Position numbers and translations under genes: made by a program
Source: a virus
IMG/VR virus record: IMGVR_UViG_3300045836_000072
Coordinates: 1 to 23,975 of that record
DNA: 23,975 nt
Reading direction: 5' to 3' (one strand)
The notes under the pieces: model-generated
Database searches by the model: none
The model's input: only the letters and a program-made list of their open reading frames with translations
What the model was told of the DNA's origin: nothing
In this document: positions 13,276-22,007 of the stretch, piece by piece
Numbering within the stretch: the stretch's first letter is position 1
Layout of the letters: the number at the start of each line of letters is the position of its first letter

Positions 13276-13791
13276 ATGGCAAACACGAGCATGAGATTGA
13301 CCATTGCACAGGGGCTGGTTGCCATGTTGCAAGGGGTACAGAATCCCAATACAAGCTCTGCCCTCTTTGCTCTGGTTAAATTGGGTCATGTGTTCGACCC
13401 TAGCGCTTATGCTACTGGTTGGTGTGAAGTGTCATTCTCGCAAGCAAAGAGCGGTCCTGCTGGTAGTGGGGGAAACCTCGTTGGGTGGCGCATTGAAGAC
13501 AATCCAGTGTTTGCCATCACAAGTGGTTGGCCGTATGACACTGATAGCACAGCAGCAGAGACCAATATGCTCACAGCCATGGATATCCTAATGCCAATCT
13601 TGCATAGTCATTATCAGATCCCAGCGCCAAATAATCCGACACAGCCCATTGCGACCGTGTACAGCCTGCTTGAAGACCAACAGCCCGAACAGGCACGTGT
13701 GGTTAGATATGCCAATGGTAAAGTTTATATTTTATGGAAAACCTATGTACTTGTAAAACAACAATACTCAGTCCTATTAGTTAATCCGTGA
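13276..13791 (+). CDS. tail terminator candidate
   Basis: This 171-residue protein begins MANTSMRLTIAQGLVAMLQG. It contains PYDTDSTAAETNMLTAMDIL and ends with VVRYANGKVYILWKTYVLVK. The mixed helix-sheet pattern and its place as the last neck gene before the tail tube suggest the tail terminator (lambda gpU / HK97 gp11 type). ATG 13276 lies five bases after the previous stop; an out-of-frame ATG at 13271 overlaps it. No strong SD is seen, so coupled translation is likely. Confidence 0.5.
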   Translation: MANTSMRLTIAQGLVAMLQGVQNPNTSSALFALVKLGHVFDPSAYATGWCEVSFSQAKSGPAGSGGNLVGWRIEDNPVFAITSGWPYDTDSTAAETNMLTAMDILMPILHSHYQIPAPNNPTQPIATVYSLLEDQQPEQARVVRYANGKVYILWKTYVLVKQQYSVLLVNP

Positions 13792-13802
13792 GGAATGCAA
13801 TC

Positions 13803-14096
13803 ATGACTGAAATTGTCTTTTTCCCTAGTGCAGGATCATACCCTGGCTTTCCTGGTACCCATGGCCCTGGCCTGTACGAGGTTAATTTTGAGGCTCGCAC
13901 AATCACACCAGTGCCAGATATCTCAACTATTGTTGATTCGACAATTGAACCTGTTGCACCGCTTGCGGTATCAGAGCCTGCGCAAGAACCCTTGCAAGGG
14001 TCAGAGCAAGAACCAGATCCCAATGCAACACAGCCATTAGAAGAACCAACAGAGCCAGTCGTAGAGGGGCAAGAGCAATCCCCTGCCTGGCAGTAG
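13803..14096 (+). CDS. short Pro/Glu-rich protein with disordered C-terminus
   Basis: ATG 13803 follows GAGGAA; the GTG at 13788 lies before the SD. The 97-residue product has an ordered first third (IVFFPSAGSYPGFPGTHGPG, LYEVNFEARTITPVP) and a P/E/Q-rich remainder that is probably disordered. The palindromic repeat falls in it and is read EPLQGS. Proteins of this form (short beta start, PE-rich tail) occur beside tail-tube genes, but I do not recognise its role. Confidence 0.6.
   Translation: MTEIVFFPSAGSYPGFPGTHGPGLYEVNFEARTITPVPDISTIVDSTIEPVAPLAVSEPAQEPLQGSEQEPDPNATQPLEEPTEPVVEGQEQSPAWQ
13987..14001. repeat. CCCTTGCAAGGG palindrome, inside the Pro/Glu-rich gene
   Basis: AACCCTTGCAAGGGT has the perfect 12-bp core. 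It is read in a different codon phase from the copies in the protease and tape measure genes. Confidence 0.8.
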
Positions 14097-14123
14097 TAGT
14101 ACTTACTAACTGAATACACATTA

Positions 14124-14180
14124 GACGTTTGATTGATATTCTCGGCTCGTAAGAGCTTAAATATGAGCATATTCGGCGTC
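14124..14180 (+). promoter_or_regulatory. covarying RNA leader element, copy B
   Basis: This aligns gap-free with copy A over 63 bases. The closing GACG/CGTC (14124-14127, 14177-14180) and the loops GTAA and TTAAATAT are kept. The apical stem is GCTC/GAGC (14145-14148, 14153-14156) instead of GGCT/AGCC, and the middle stem pairs ATATTCTC with GAGCATAT (one mismatch). At least five stem positions change on both sides and stay paired. It ends in the terminator at 14175-14217, 19 bases before the tail-tube start. Confidence 0.65.
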
Positions 14181-14217
14181 TCTGGACCACTTTCTTTGTG
14201 GCCTGGAGACGCCTTTT
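14175..14217 (+). terminator. intrinsic terminator-like hairpin ahead of the major tail protein gene
   Basis: GGCGTCTC (14175-14182) pairs perfectly with GAGACGCC (14206-14213), with an inner CCAC/GTGG stem (14187-14190, 14198-14201), then TTTT. The SD AAGGAGAG starts at 14221. As at 6202-6245, its left arm overlaps the strand needed to close the leader element. Confidence 0.7.
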
Positions 14218-14235
14218 GTTAAGGAGAGATTGAAA

Positions 14236-15900
14236 ATGCCAGTCATCACCGGCGTTCAGGGTTACAGTGGCCTAAGCCAACAAACTCGCTTGGTCCTTGA
14301 GCCTACAGCAGGGGAGCAGGTGCTCTTAGCCCAGACAGCGGGGGCTGGCACCATGAGTCTCACAACTCAACCAAACACGCTCTCACCAACCACAGGCATG
14401 GCCCTGCACTTTTACGTGATCGGCAATACTGGAGCTGGTTCCATCACGATTGCAGGCACTAATCCGAGCGGTGGAAGCTTCACATCGATCACATACCACG
14501 TGCCAGCCGCGCCGCAAAATAATCAAGGATATACCGAATTCACGACCAAAGAGGCATTTGCAACCGTCAACGCATCGGGTATCACACTCACCAGCCTCAC
14601 CCCGTGTCAGATTATCGTGTTCGGTAGCTATTGTGGAAAATACTTGATCCCCATCACAGCCGATGCTGAGGAGAAGATTGCACACTTCAGCCCACAAGAC
14701 AAGCGTGGCATCTTATTCAAAAACCTTCGTGTCACCCAGATCACAAAGGGCGCATCACTGGACAAGTTTGATGCGGCACTGTATCCAGATAGCCTGTGGG
14801 CTCCGTATATGCTGATTGGCAATACGCCAACCGTTACCACAGTACCTGCCTCACCGACTGTCCTGCTGGCTTCCACTGCCATTGCGGCAACCATGACGCT
14901 CACATCAGGCCCTGCGGCTCCTGGTGAGTTTTTGGTCTTTACCATCACATCAAACACTGCATCGGGCACGATTGTGGTTGGTGGCACCGATCAATACGGC
15001 AATCCGTACGGCTCTACTGAGACCATTACGTTTACCAATGCTGCATCGCAGACGGTGTATAGTTCACGCCGCTACAGTGTGGTCAACAATGGCGGCGCAA
15101 ACAAGATTGCCACGACGGGTGGCACTGGTGCAAGTATCGCAGTCGGTGGCGTGTACGCCTGGCAATACGCGTGGACGTATGACGGGCTTAACAACACGAA
15201 TATCTACACTGCAAGCCTGGAAATCTTCAATGGTGTGTTCGGTTACAAGCTCCCCTACACCTTCTTTTCAGAAGGTACATTCTCCTGGGAGAAAGAGAAA
15301 GAGATCTCTTTTGCAGGCAAGGGAGAGGCTCAGGACTACCTTGTTGTGGGCGATCCTACCTCAACAACTGTTGGCACAAACCCATTCGCCACGCTTTCAC
15401 AGCCATCGTCAATCCCGATGGTCTCCTGGCCAGCGTCGTTCTATATTGATGCAGGCAATGGCGGCGTGCCTTTGACCACGCAAGATGGCAGCCTCAAATC
15501 ATTCAAAATCCAGATCTCGACAGGTCGCAAGCCGTTCTATACTGGCGACGCCTTCCAACGGTGGAACAACATTGCGATTGAGAGCGAGCCCGATATTGCG
15601 CTTGATGCAACAATTGTCGTTCCAAACTACCAGAACTACATCAACTACTTCAAGCCTAACACGCCTTTAATCTTCGGTGCCACTTTCCAAGGCAACTTCC
15701 TGGGCACGATCAGCAGCACAACTTACTATGAGCAAATTCAATGGATCGTCCCCGCAAAGATCGATTCTTGGAAAACGGATATGTCTAAAAATCCCGTAGA
15801 AGGGACTTTAAAACTGTTAAGCGAATATTCGTTCGCAAATCTTGGATATGCATATAAAACGATATGGATCGCTCAGCAACCGCCTGTATACACTGCTTAG
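14236..15900 (+). CDS. major tail (tube) protein with Ig-like domains
   Basis: ATG 14236 follows AAGGAGAG by seven bases; the TTG at 14230 is too close to the SD. The 554-residue protein has tube-protein features after residue 320: NIYTASLEIFNGVFGYKLPY, TFSWEKEKEISFAGKGEAQD, LKSFKIQISTGRKPFYTGD and DTYYEQ-like strands near the end. Residues about 20-125 and 198-305 are Gly/Thr-rich beta regions (TMSLTTQPNTLSPTTGMALH; MTLTSGPAAPGEFLVFTITS) that look like Ig-type decorations. It is followed by the chaperone pair and tape measure, the standard order for long non-contractile tails. Confidence 0.75.
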   Translation: MPVITGVQGYSGLSQQTRLVLEPTAGEQVLLAQTAGAGTMSLTTQPNTLSPTTGMALHFYVIGNTGAGSITIAGTNPSGGSFTSITYHVPAAPQNNQGYTEFTTKEAFATVNASGITLTSLTPCQIIVFGSYCGKYLIPITADAEEKIAHFSPQDKRGILFKNLRVTQITKGASLDKFDAALYPDSLWAPYMLIGNTPTVTTVPASPTVLLASTAIAATMTLTSGPAAPGEFLVFTITSNTASGTIVVGGTDQYGNPYGSTETITFTNAASQTVYSSRRYSVVNNGGANKIATTGGTGASIAVGGVYAWQYAWTYDGLNNTNIYTASLEIFNGVFGYKLPYTFFSEGTFSWEKEKEISFAGKGEAQDYLVVGDPTSTTVGTNPFATLSQPSSIPMVSWPASFYIDAGNGGVPLTTQDGSLKSFKIQISTGRKPFYTGDAFQRWNNIAIESEPDIALDATIVVPNYQNYINYFKPNTPLIFGATFQGNFLGTISSTTYYEQIQWIVPAKIDSWKTDMSKNPVEGTLKLLSEYSFANLGYAYKTIWIAQQPPVYTA

Positions 15901-15939
15901 TCAATAACAAGTAAAAAAGGCAGAGCCCTTCTAGACTAT

Positions 15940-15953
15940 ACCCTTGCAAGGGT
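15940..15953. repeat. CCCTTGCAAGGG palindrome in gap before tail chaperone gene
   Basis: ACCCTTGCAAGGGT is perfect. Its right arm can alternatively join an 11-pair stem, GCAGAGCCCTT with AAGGGTTCTGC (15920-15930 with 15948-15958), so the site can take part in two exclusive RNA folds. Confidence 0.8.
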
Positions 15954-15979
15954 TCTGCTTACAGAAAGCGAGAAAGCAT

Positions 15980-16390
15980 ATGGCAGAAGACACAATTGGG
16001 ATTCCTAATGCATCATGGTGGTTAAATCACTCACATGTCGAGATCAAGGAAGATCTATTAGCAGAGGATATGGCATGGATTGCGAATAATTGTACACGTG
16101 TGGTAAATCCTGGTACGCAATTTGCGCGTGTTGAGCAATCTTTGGGAGATAACAACATCCTGCTTGTAAAGCGCATGGTCAAATCTGGTGTGGTCGCTGT
16201 AGAGCGTGCTAATGGCCGTGTAAAGACGGTCTCATTGCCTCAGGATGCAGGCAAATTGTTGCAGCAGGATCTGGAATACATCGTTGAGCAGATCAATAAA
16301 AACAATGCTCCGATGGACGAGGCGCAACAGCAAGATTTTTTGACCGGTGCCGACGCGCCGTCAGAGACGAGCTTGCAGACGACGAACTAG
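15980..16390 (+). CDS. tail assembly chaperone (lambda G-like)
   Basis: ATG 15980 (136 residues) has a weak purine-rich leader; the in-frame ATG at 15944 has no SD and would cover the palindrome. The protein (LAEDMAWIANNCTRVVNP, LLVKRMVKSGVVAVERANGR, LLQQDLEYIVEQINKNN) is small and acidic. It sits between tail tube and tape measure, where the G/GT chaperones that coat the tape measure before tube assembly are encoded. Near its 3' end is T TTT TTG (16336-16342) in phase, leading to a second frame. The unshifted product ends about 15 residues after the slip site. Confidence 0.7.
   Translation: MAEDTIGIPNASWWLNHSHVEIKEDLLAEDMAWIANNCTRVVNPGTQFARVEQSLGDNNILLVKRMVKSGVVAVERANGRVKTVSLPQDAGKLLQQDLEYIVEQINKNNAPMDEAQQQDFLTGADAPSETSLQTTN
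16319..16360 (+). promoter_or_regulatory. programmed -1 frameshift signal in tail chaperone gene
   Basis: T TTT TTG at 16336-16342 lies in the chaperone frame (GAT TTT TTG). A hairpin CGGTGC-CGAC-GCGCCG at 16345-16360 (six pairs, one G-T) begins two bases later, and GAGG at 16319-16322 is SD-like 13 bases upstream. A -1 shift enters a frame open to 16617. Frameshifted G/GT chaperones are a known, conserved feature of long-tailed phages. The two-base spacer is short. Confidence 0.75.
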
Positions 16391-16617
16391 TACCAGACAT
16401 TTATCTCCTGAGAAGGATGTATCAGGAGCTGGGCGGCTACCAGGGCTATCAAAAAACGCCCGTAAAGGTCCTGCAAGAGATCAGGCTCTCTATGATTGCA
16501 GAGCTAGAAAAGCAAGCAGAAGACCAGGAAGAAATAGACCGAATAAATGCTGAGATGCGACGCAAGCAAGAAGAAGCTGAACGCAAAGCAGAAAGAGAAA
16601 GTATGAGGTATAGATAA
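16342..16617 (+). CDS. tail assembly chaperone frameshift extension (lambda GT-like)
   Basis: This frame is open from the slip site to TAA 16615-16617 and adds 91 residues, giving a G-GT fusion of about 212. It includes DELVPDIYLLRRMYQELGGY, PVKVLQEIRLSMIAELEKQ and a long charged coiled-coil end (EEIDRINAEMRRKQEEAERK). The first ATG in this frame (16417) has AGAAGG directly upstream and could give a 66-residue product. However, the conserved-looking residues before it (VPDIYLLRR) argue that translation normally enters by frameshift. In known phages the extended form recruits the tape measure to the tube protein. Confidence 0.7.
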   Translation, partial: DRCRRAVRDELADDELVPDIYLLRRMYQELGGYQGYQKTPVKVLQEIRLSMIAELEKQAEDQEEIDRINAEMRRKQEEAERKAERESMRYR

Positions 16618-16618
16618 A

Positions 16619-19552
16619 TTGGCCGATTTGAACATGCGTATCCTGCTTTCTGCTGTGGGCGGCGCGCAAGTCCTAAGCACTATTGGACAGATTGGCAGTG
16701 CTTTGACCGGCGGTGGTGGTCTTGTTGGCGCGTTGGGCACTGTCGGCGTGGCCGCTGCTGGTCTTGCTGTTGGGTTGGGCGTAAAAGCAGTGCAGGCGGC
16801 TGGCAATTTTCAGGAGGGGCTTACCTCTCTTGTCACAGGAGCTGGTGAAGCTCAAAAGAATATCGGCATGGTTGGCAATGGCATGCTTGACTTAGCTGTA
16901 CAAACAGGAACAACGACACAACAGCTTACATCAGGCATGTACGAAATAGAGAGCAGCGGGTATCACGGCGCGGCTGGCTTGAGTGTGCTGAAAGCCGCTG
17001 CTGAGGGCGCTAAGGTGGGAAATGCAGACCTTGGTACCGTCGCCAACAGCGTCACGACCATTTTGACCGACTACCACTTGTCTGCCAACCAGGCGAGTGC
17101 AGCCACTTCAGCTCTAGTGACCACCGTAGCCGATGGTAAGACCCATATGTCTGACCTTGCAGGGGCAATGGGTTCTGTCCTGCCTCTTGCAAGCTCGCTA
17201 GGCATCTCGTTTCCCCAGGTGGCTGGTGGCATTGCTGTGATGACCAATAGTGGCATGCAGGCCCAACGTGCAAGCATGAACCTTGCTAATGCGATCCGCT
17301 CACTAGCAGCACCAAACGCGACGGCGCAAAAGTCGATGCAGGCGGTTGGTCTCACAGCGCAACAGTTGAAGGATACACTCTCTACGCAAGGGCTGACAGG
17401 CGCTATCAAGCTTGTTGAACAGCATGTTGGTGATACGTTCCCTGCTGGCTCAGTGAAGGGTGTAGCAGCATTCAAGGCGATCATGGGTGGCGCGACTGGC
17501 TATAATGTCGCATTGATGCTGGGTGGCAAAAACATGGCCGCGTACGAGGCCAATGTAAACAACATCAGTGGAGCTTTGAACAAAGGCAAAGGTGACGTAC
17601 AGGGCTGGGCTCAAGTGCAGCAAGACCTGAATTTTAAAGCTGCCCAGGGCAAAGAGGTCCTGGAAACACTGAGTATCAAAGTCGGTCAGCAGCTCCTACC
17701 CTATGTGACAAAGCTCCTTGGTCAAATTATCCCTATGGTCTCTAAATTTGGAGACTGGCTCATCAAAAGCGGCGCGCTAAAGAACGCTATGGACACACTT
17801 GTAGGAGCTGTCTCCAATGTCAGTGGCAAAGTCTCCGCGATGGTCAATTTCTTTCAAAACAATCAAGCGGCTATGACTACCCTCAAAGTGACCATTATCG
17901 CCCTTGCAGGGGCTATTGGTGGTGCTCTGGTCTACTCAATTGTGACCATGACTGTGGCCGCGTGGGCAGCAGCGCCGGCTCTGTGGGCAGCCGCTGCCCC
18001 AATGATGCCCTTTATTCTCATCGGTGCGGCGGTTGCACTGGCAATTGCAGGGATCGTCTTGGCTATAAAAAATTGGGGGGCTATTGCGCATTGGATTCAG
18101 GGTGTCTGGGCACCAATCGGCGCATTCTTTGCCAATCTGTGGAAGGGCATACAGCAAGCTCTGGGCAATGTTGGGCAGTGGTTTAAGGATCGGTTTAAGC
18201 AGGCCCAGGACGGCGTAAAATCGGGTTGGAATAACGTTACAGGCTTTTTTCAGGGCGTTGGCAACAATATTCACAATACATGGCAAACAACTGCACAAAA
18301 CACCGTGAAGTCTTTCCAGTGGTTGTATAACCACAACTACTACTTCAAAGACCTGTGCGACTTTATCATGAACGTGTCCAAAGCCGTGCAGTCCTGGCTC
18401 TCTAATGCTTGGAATACCGTGGTGACGTTCATCTCAACTCAATGGCAGCGGCTGGTAGGCTTTGCCTCCTCTCTGTGGGGAAATGTCAGTTCTGCAATAC
18501 AGGCGGCTGTAAGCGTTGTGTGGGGCTGGTTGCAAGGGATCTGGAATACTGCGAGTGGTTGGCTCAATGCGCAGTGGGGGCGCTTTGCAGGCTTTGCACA
18601 GAACGCCTGGAATAATGTCACATCTGCTTTTCAGGGCGCATGGGGAAGTATCAGCGGTGCGCTGTCTGGACTGTGGAACAACATTTCAGGCTGGTTCTCA
18701 AATTTAGCAGGACAAATGTTCCAGTTCGGAAGCAATCTCATCAATTCGCTGGCCCAAGGGATCACGAATGCGGCGGGCGCGGTTGGTGATGCTGCTGCAA
18801 ATGTGGCGGGAAAAATCCATGATCTGCTTGGCTTCCACAGCCCTGCCAAGAAAGGGCCTGGTTCGACTGCACACTTGTGGGCTCCTAACCTCGTCAACAT
18901 GTTTGCCAATGACCTCAAATCGCATAGCCCGAAGGCACAAGCAGCAGCTGAGGGCATGATCAGGCAAGTTGCCAATGCGCTTAAGAGCTATCCAAAGGAG
19001 ATTGCACAGGCAAGTCTTGAGGGGAATAAGGCGCTGGAAAAGTCTCTCAGGCAACAAAAAGCAGATATGGCGCTCCAGATGAAGGACTACAAGGATCTGC
19101 TTACGATCTATGGAGACCGCTATAGTGCAAAAACGCAAAGCATTATCTTTGGTGGTGCAACAGGAACCCTTGCAAGGGGAAGTGGGTCAGGCTCTGCGTC
19201 GCGTGGCACTGTCCTCAGCGGTTGGGCATGGCTCAAAGACGACATGAATAAGATCATTAGCCTGTTGGGTGGGTCAACCTCTGGTGGCGTGTCCAGCACT
19301 GGCACATCCACCAACAACAAAATTGCCGCGCTCACAGGCGGTTCCATCAAGTGGATAGCAGAGCCAAAGGATAAAGTGCTGCCACATCACAAACAGCATC
19401 ACACGGTTGTCCACCATCACCATCACTATGAAATTCACACCATGGCACGCTCTCCAAATGAAGTAAAACGGCTTGTGGACATGATTGATCAGGAGCAAGC
19501 AAAGCGATTTAGGACGCAGACACCGGGATACGCAACAGGAGGGATTCATTAA
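16619..19552 (+). CDS. tape measure protein
   Basis: This 977-residue protein starts at TTG 16619 with TGAGGT about 10 bases upstream. It begins with a glycine-rich hydrophobic segment, then a TP901-type tape measure region (about 65-330: GNFQEGLTSLVTGAGEAQKN, TGTTTQQLTSGMYEIESSG, ADGKTHMSDLAGAMGSVLPL). Hydrophobic membrane-like helices occupy about 424-487 (IIALAGAIGGALVYSIV, MPFILIGAAVALAIAGIVLA). Trp-rich repeats (WNNV.SAFQGAWGSISG) follow at about 530-710, then LLGFHSPAKKGPGSTAHLW. It sets tail length; at about 0.15 nm per residue a tail of very roughly 145 nm is expected. A His-rich patch (HHKQHHTVVHHHHHYEIH) lies near the C-terminus. Confidence 0.9.
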   Translation: MADLNMRILLSAVGGAQVLSTIGQIGSALTGGGGLVGALGTVGVAAAGLAVGLGVKAVQAAGNFQEGLTSLVTGAGEAQKNIGMVGNGMLDLAVQTGTTTQQLTSGMYEIESSGYHGAAGLSVLKAAAEGAKVGNADLGTVANSVTTILTDYHLSANQASAATSALVTTVADGKTHMSDLAGAMGSVLPLASSLGISFPQVAGGIAVMTNSGMQAQRASMNLANAIRSLAAPNATAQKSMQAVGLTAQQLKDTLSTQGLTGAIKLVEQHVGDTFPAGSVKGVAAFKAIMGGATGYNVALMLGGKNMAAYEANVNNISGALNKGKGDVQGWAQVQQDLNFKAAQGKEVLETLSIKVGQQLLPYVTKLLGQIIPMVSKFGDWLIKSGALKNAMDTLVGAVSNVSGKVSAMVNFFQNNQAAMTTLKVTIIALAGAIGGALVYSIVTMTVAAWAAAPALWAAAAPMMPFILIGAAVALAIAGIVLAIKNWGAIAHWIQGVWAPIGAFFANLWKGIQQALGNVGQWFKDRFKQAQDGVKSGWNNVTGFFQGVGNNIHNTWQTTAQNTVKSFQWLYNHNYYFKDLCDFIMNVSKAVQSWLSNAWNTVVTFISTQWQRLVGFASSLWGNVSSAIQAAVSVVWGWLQGIWNTASGWLNAQWGRFAGFAQNAWNNVTSAFQGAWGSISGALSGLWNNISGWFSNLAGQMFQFGSNLINSLAQGITNAAGAVGDAAANVAGKIHDLLGFHSPAKKGPGSTAHLWAPNLVNMFANDLKSHSPKAQAAAEGMIRQVANALKSYPKEIAQASLEGNKALEKSLRQQKADMALQMKDYKDLLTIYGDRYSAKTQSIIFGGATGTLARGSGSGSASRGTVLSGWAWLKDDMNKIISLLGGSTSGGVSSTGTSTNNKIAALTGGSIKWIAEPKDKVLPHHKQHHTVVHHHHHYEIHTMARSPNEVKRLVDMIDQEQAKRFRTQTPGYATGGIH
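19165..19178. repeat. CCCTTGCAAGGG palindrome, inside tape measure gene
   Basis: AACCCTTGCAAGGG has the perfect core, read as GTLARG. Two weaker variants occur earlier in the same gene, near 17155 and at 17901-17912. Confidence 0.8.
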
Positions 19553-22003
19553 TTGAAAGTCATACTTGGAGGGCAGTATCAGAGTGCCCTGGACGCCTCT
19601 ACGGTGAATATCACGCGCTCAATGAGTGATCCGGTGCCAACGTGCTCACTTACGCTTAAAGACGCCTCTAGCACGATCACGCCGCTAGCGATGCAAGAGC
19701 TCATAGTGTTGGATGAGCAGGTGTACACCAATCCGACTACCAACTTGATACTTAATCCAACGTTGAACCCGTACACAACGACCTGGACACACACCAATCC
19801 AGGTGTCAACGGTATCACCGTATCTCAGTTTGGTGGTGGTGGTGCCACGCTTACTGCAAGCAATGCTGGTGCCGCTGGTACACGTGTGTTTGCAGTGTTT
19901 CAAGGCAACACAGGAAGCGTTACAGGGGCAGCAGGAGCGCCATATGCCGTGATCCCTGGGCAAACCTATGTACTCTCTTTCTATGCCCAATCTTCAAGTG
20001 CGAGTGGCATCACTGCAAGTATTGAGTTTAGATGGACTGATGCAACGAGCGTGTATATTGGCAGCCCTACATTTTTTGATGTATCTCCCAATACTCCAAC
20101 CAGTGCGACCAGATACAGCGTGACGCTCACAGCGCCATCAACGGCTGCATACTTCTATTTGGAATTGGGTTTGTCTGTCAGCAATAACACCAATAGCGGA
20201 TCGATCACGTTCACCAATGTGCAGCTTGAACCACAATGGTTCCCTACCAGCATCAGCTATCCCACGCCCTTCTGTGGCCCATCGCAAACGAACTGCCAGC
20301 TCTTGCCAAGTGGCAATTATATCCGGCAATATCGCAAGTTTGCCGGGTTTGTGAACCATGTGAAGTATGAAAACTACGTGGGCAATAGCCGAGATGTGAC
20401 GATTGATGCGGCTGGCTATGCGTGGTTGTGCTCTCTCATACTGTGCAACGACAGCTTTAGCTCTACTTACGACAGTGCGATGATCACGACCCTGGTCAAC
20501 AAATACATTACAGACTGGGGCTCTGCGATGGTCGCAACGTCCAACATTGTGCAGGGCTCGCTGTTTACCACGCTGCAATCGAATTGGGATGATTTGCGCA
20601 CGCTCTTTGATAATGCGGCGGCGCAATCCACGTTCTACTGGACTATCGACTACTATTGGGCCTTTGTGTATGCGCCTCCTGGCTATTATAGTATGCAAAT
20701 TAGCCTCATTTGTGATAACAGTGCAACGCCCAATTTTACGACCACCTATCCAGCGTACAATTTCAGCGCTGAGATGGATTTTACCCAGCCAGGAGCTGTT
20801 GCATTGGTCATCGGAAGTGGCACGAATGTGGCTGAAGTGATCGATGGAAGCATGGCGGCTACACTTGGCAATACAAGCGGCTATGTACTCCCTACTGCCT
20901 CATCGTACATGCGCAAAGTCAACGAGAGCCAGCTTGGCAATATCAACGACTGTGTACAGCGTGGCATGGCTGAATTGTTCCAATATGATTATCCACGCTG
21001 GATTTACCATCTCACGACCAATGTGGAGCTTATCCCTGGTCAAAGTGTCCAAATCACAAGCGCAACCGACAATCTGAGCAATACCACGTTGCTTATTCAG
21101 CAGACCACCGCGACATGGCTTGGCACAAGCGAGACCATGACCACAACATGGGAATATCAGTCCGATCTGGGAGCAGTAAACAGGCACGCCACGAATATCA
21201 TGTCCCGATTGTTCCGCTTGGCAAATAGCAACAGTAGCGCACCAGCCATTACCAACACAACACTGGCAATTATAGAACGCCTTGGCGCTCAGGAGAGCGG
21301 CATCAGCACCGGCACATACAGCACAAGCGCATATCCAGCAGCCATTATGGCAGACGGCGCTCTTGCTTACTACAGGCTTGGTGAGCAAGTCGGCACGGTT
21401 GCTGATGATATCTCTGGCAGCGGCTATAACGGTACACTGCATGGCACGGTGACACTCAACCAGGCTTCATTGATCACACACGCAAGCACAGACGCTGCCA
21501 TGAAGTTTGACGGTTCCACTGCCTATATCAGCCTGCCAACTGGTGTGACACAAACAGGCAATAGCACCTGGACGCTTGAGGCATGGGTAAAGATCAACGC
21601 ATTCCCATCTACGGGTGTTAATGGCACTATTGTCTGGTTTGGCACAAAGAGCAATCAGGAGAGCGCCGCACTCAAAGTGATCGGTGTCACAGGCGGCAAT
21701 GGCGCATTTGTGCTCAGCACATACTTTGGCGATATCCAGTCGTCCAATGTCAGTTTGAACACGATCTATCACGTCGTGGGCACGTATGACCAGTCGTCAA
21801 CCAGGCTCTATGTGAATGGCAGCCTTGCAGCAGGCCCATCTGCATTCACGGTGAATATCGTCACCGGCTTTGCAGGCATTGGTGCAACGGACGCGGCAAC
21901 AACAACAGAATTTTTTAATGGAACCATCGATGAAGTGGCGATCTACCAAGCGTGTCTCAGCTCAACGCAGGTTGCAAACCATCACACTATTGGCGTGTCC
22001 TAA
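19553..22003 (+). CDS. tail-tip / distal tail protein with carbohydrate-binding and LamG-like domains
   Basis: This 816-residue protein starts at TTG 19553 directly after the tape measure stop, with AGGAGGG as SD. The first 55 residues (KVILGGQYQSALDASTVNIT, MSDPVPTCSLTLKD) look like the start of a distal tail or hub protein. An inserted CBM_4_9-like beta sandwich (about 60-230: NLILNPTLNPY, AYFYLELGLSVSNN, FTNVQLEPQWFP) follows. The hub-like part resumes to about 575 (YRKFAGFVNHVKYENYVGN, NVELIPGQSVQITSA). The last 220 residues are a LamG/concanavalin-type fold (ALAYYRLGEQVGTVADDISG, FDGSTAYISLPTG, TLEAWVKINAFPS, FFNGTIDEVAIYQACLS). The two sugar-binding-type domains suggest it contacts host surface glycans. 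Confidence 0.75.
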   Translation: MKVILGGQYQSALDASTVNITRSMSDPVPTCSLTLKDASSTITPLAMQELIVLDEQVYTNPTTNLILNPTLNPYTTTWTHTNPGVNGITVSQFGGGGATLTASNAGAAGTRVFAVFQGNTGSVTGAAGAPYAVIPGQTYVLSFYAQSSSASGITASIEFRWTDATSVYIGSPTFFDVSPNTPTSATRYSVTLTAPSTAAYFYLELGLSVSNNTNSGSITFTNVQLEPQWFPTSISYPTPFCGPSQTNCQLLPSGNYIRQYRKFAGFVNHVKYENYVGNSRDVTIDAAGYAWLCSLILCNDSFSSTYDSAMITTLVNKYITDWGSAMVATSNIVQGSLFTTLQSNWDDLRTLFDNAAAQSTFYWTIDYYWAFVYAPPGYYSMQISLICDNSATPNFTTTYPAYNFSAEMDFTQPGAVALVIGSGTNVAEVIDGSMAATLGNTSGYVLPTASSYMRKVNESQLGNINDCVQRGMAELFQYDYPRWIYHLTTNVELIPGQSVQITSATDNLSNTTLLIQQTTATWLGTSETMTTTWEYQSDLGAVNRHATNIMSRLFRLANSNSSAPAITNTTLAIIERLGAQESGISTGTYSTSAYPAAIMADGALAYYRLGEQVGTVADDISGSGYNGTLHGTVTLNQASLITHASTDAAMKFDGSTAYISLPTGVTQTGNSTWTLEAWVKINAFPSTGVNGTIVWFGTKSNQESAALKVIGVTGGNGAFVLSTYFGDIQSSNVSLNTIYHVVGTYDQSSTRLYVNGSLAAGPSAFTVNIVTGFAGIGATDAATTTEFFNGTIDEVAIYQACLSSTQVANHHTIGVS

Positions 22004-22007
22004 TCTC

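Noticed and set aside
19405-19425. Engineered His tag
   Set aside because: It lies inside a natural tape measure reading frame with mixed neighbouring histidines and no cloning-site sequence.
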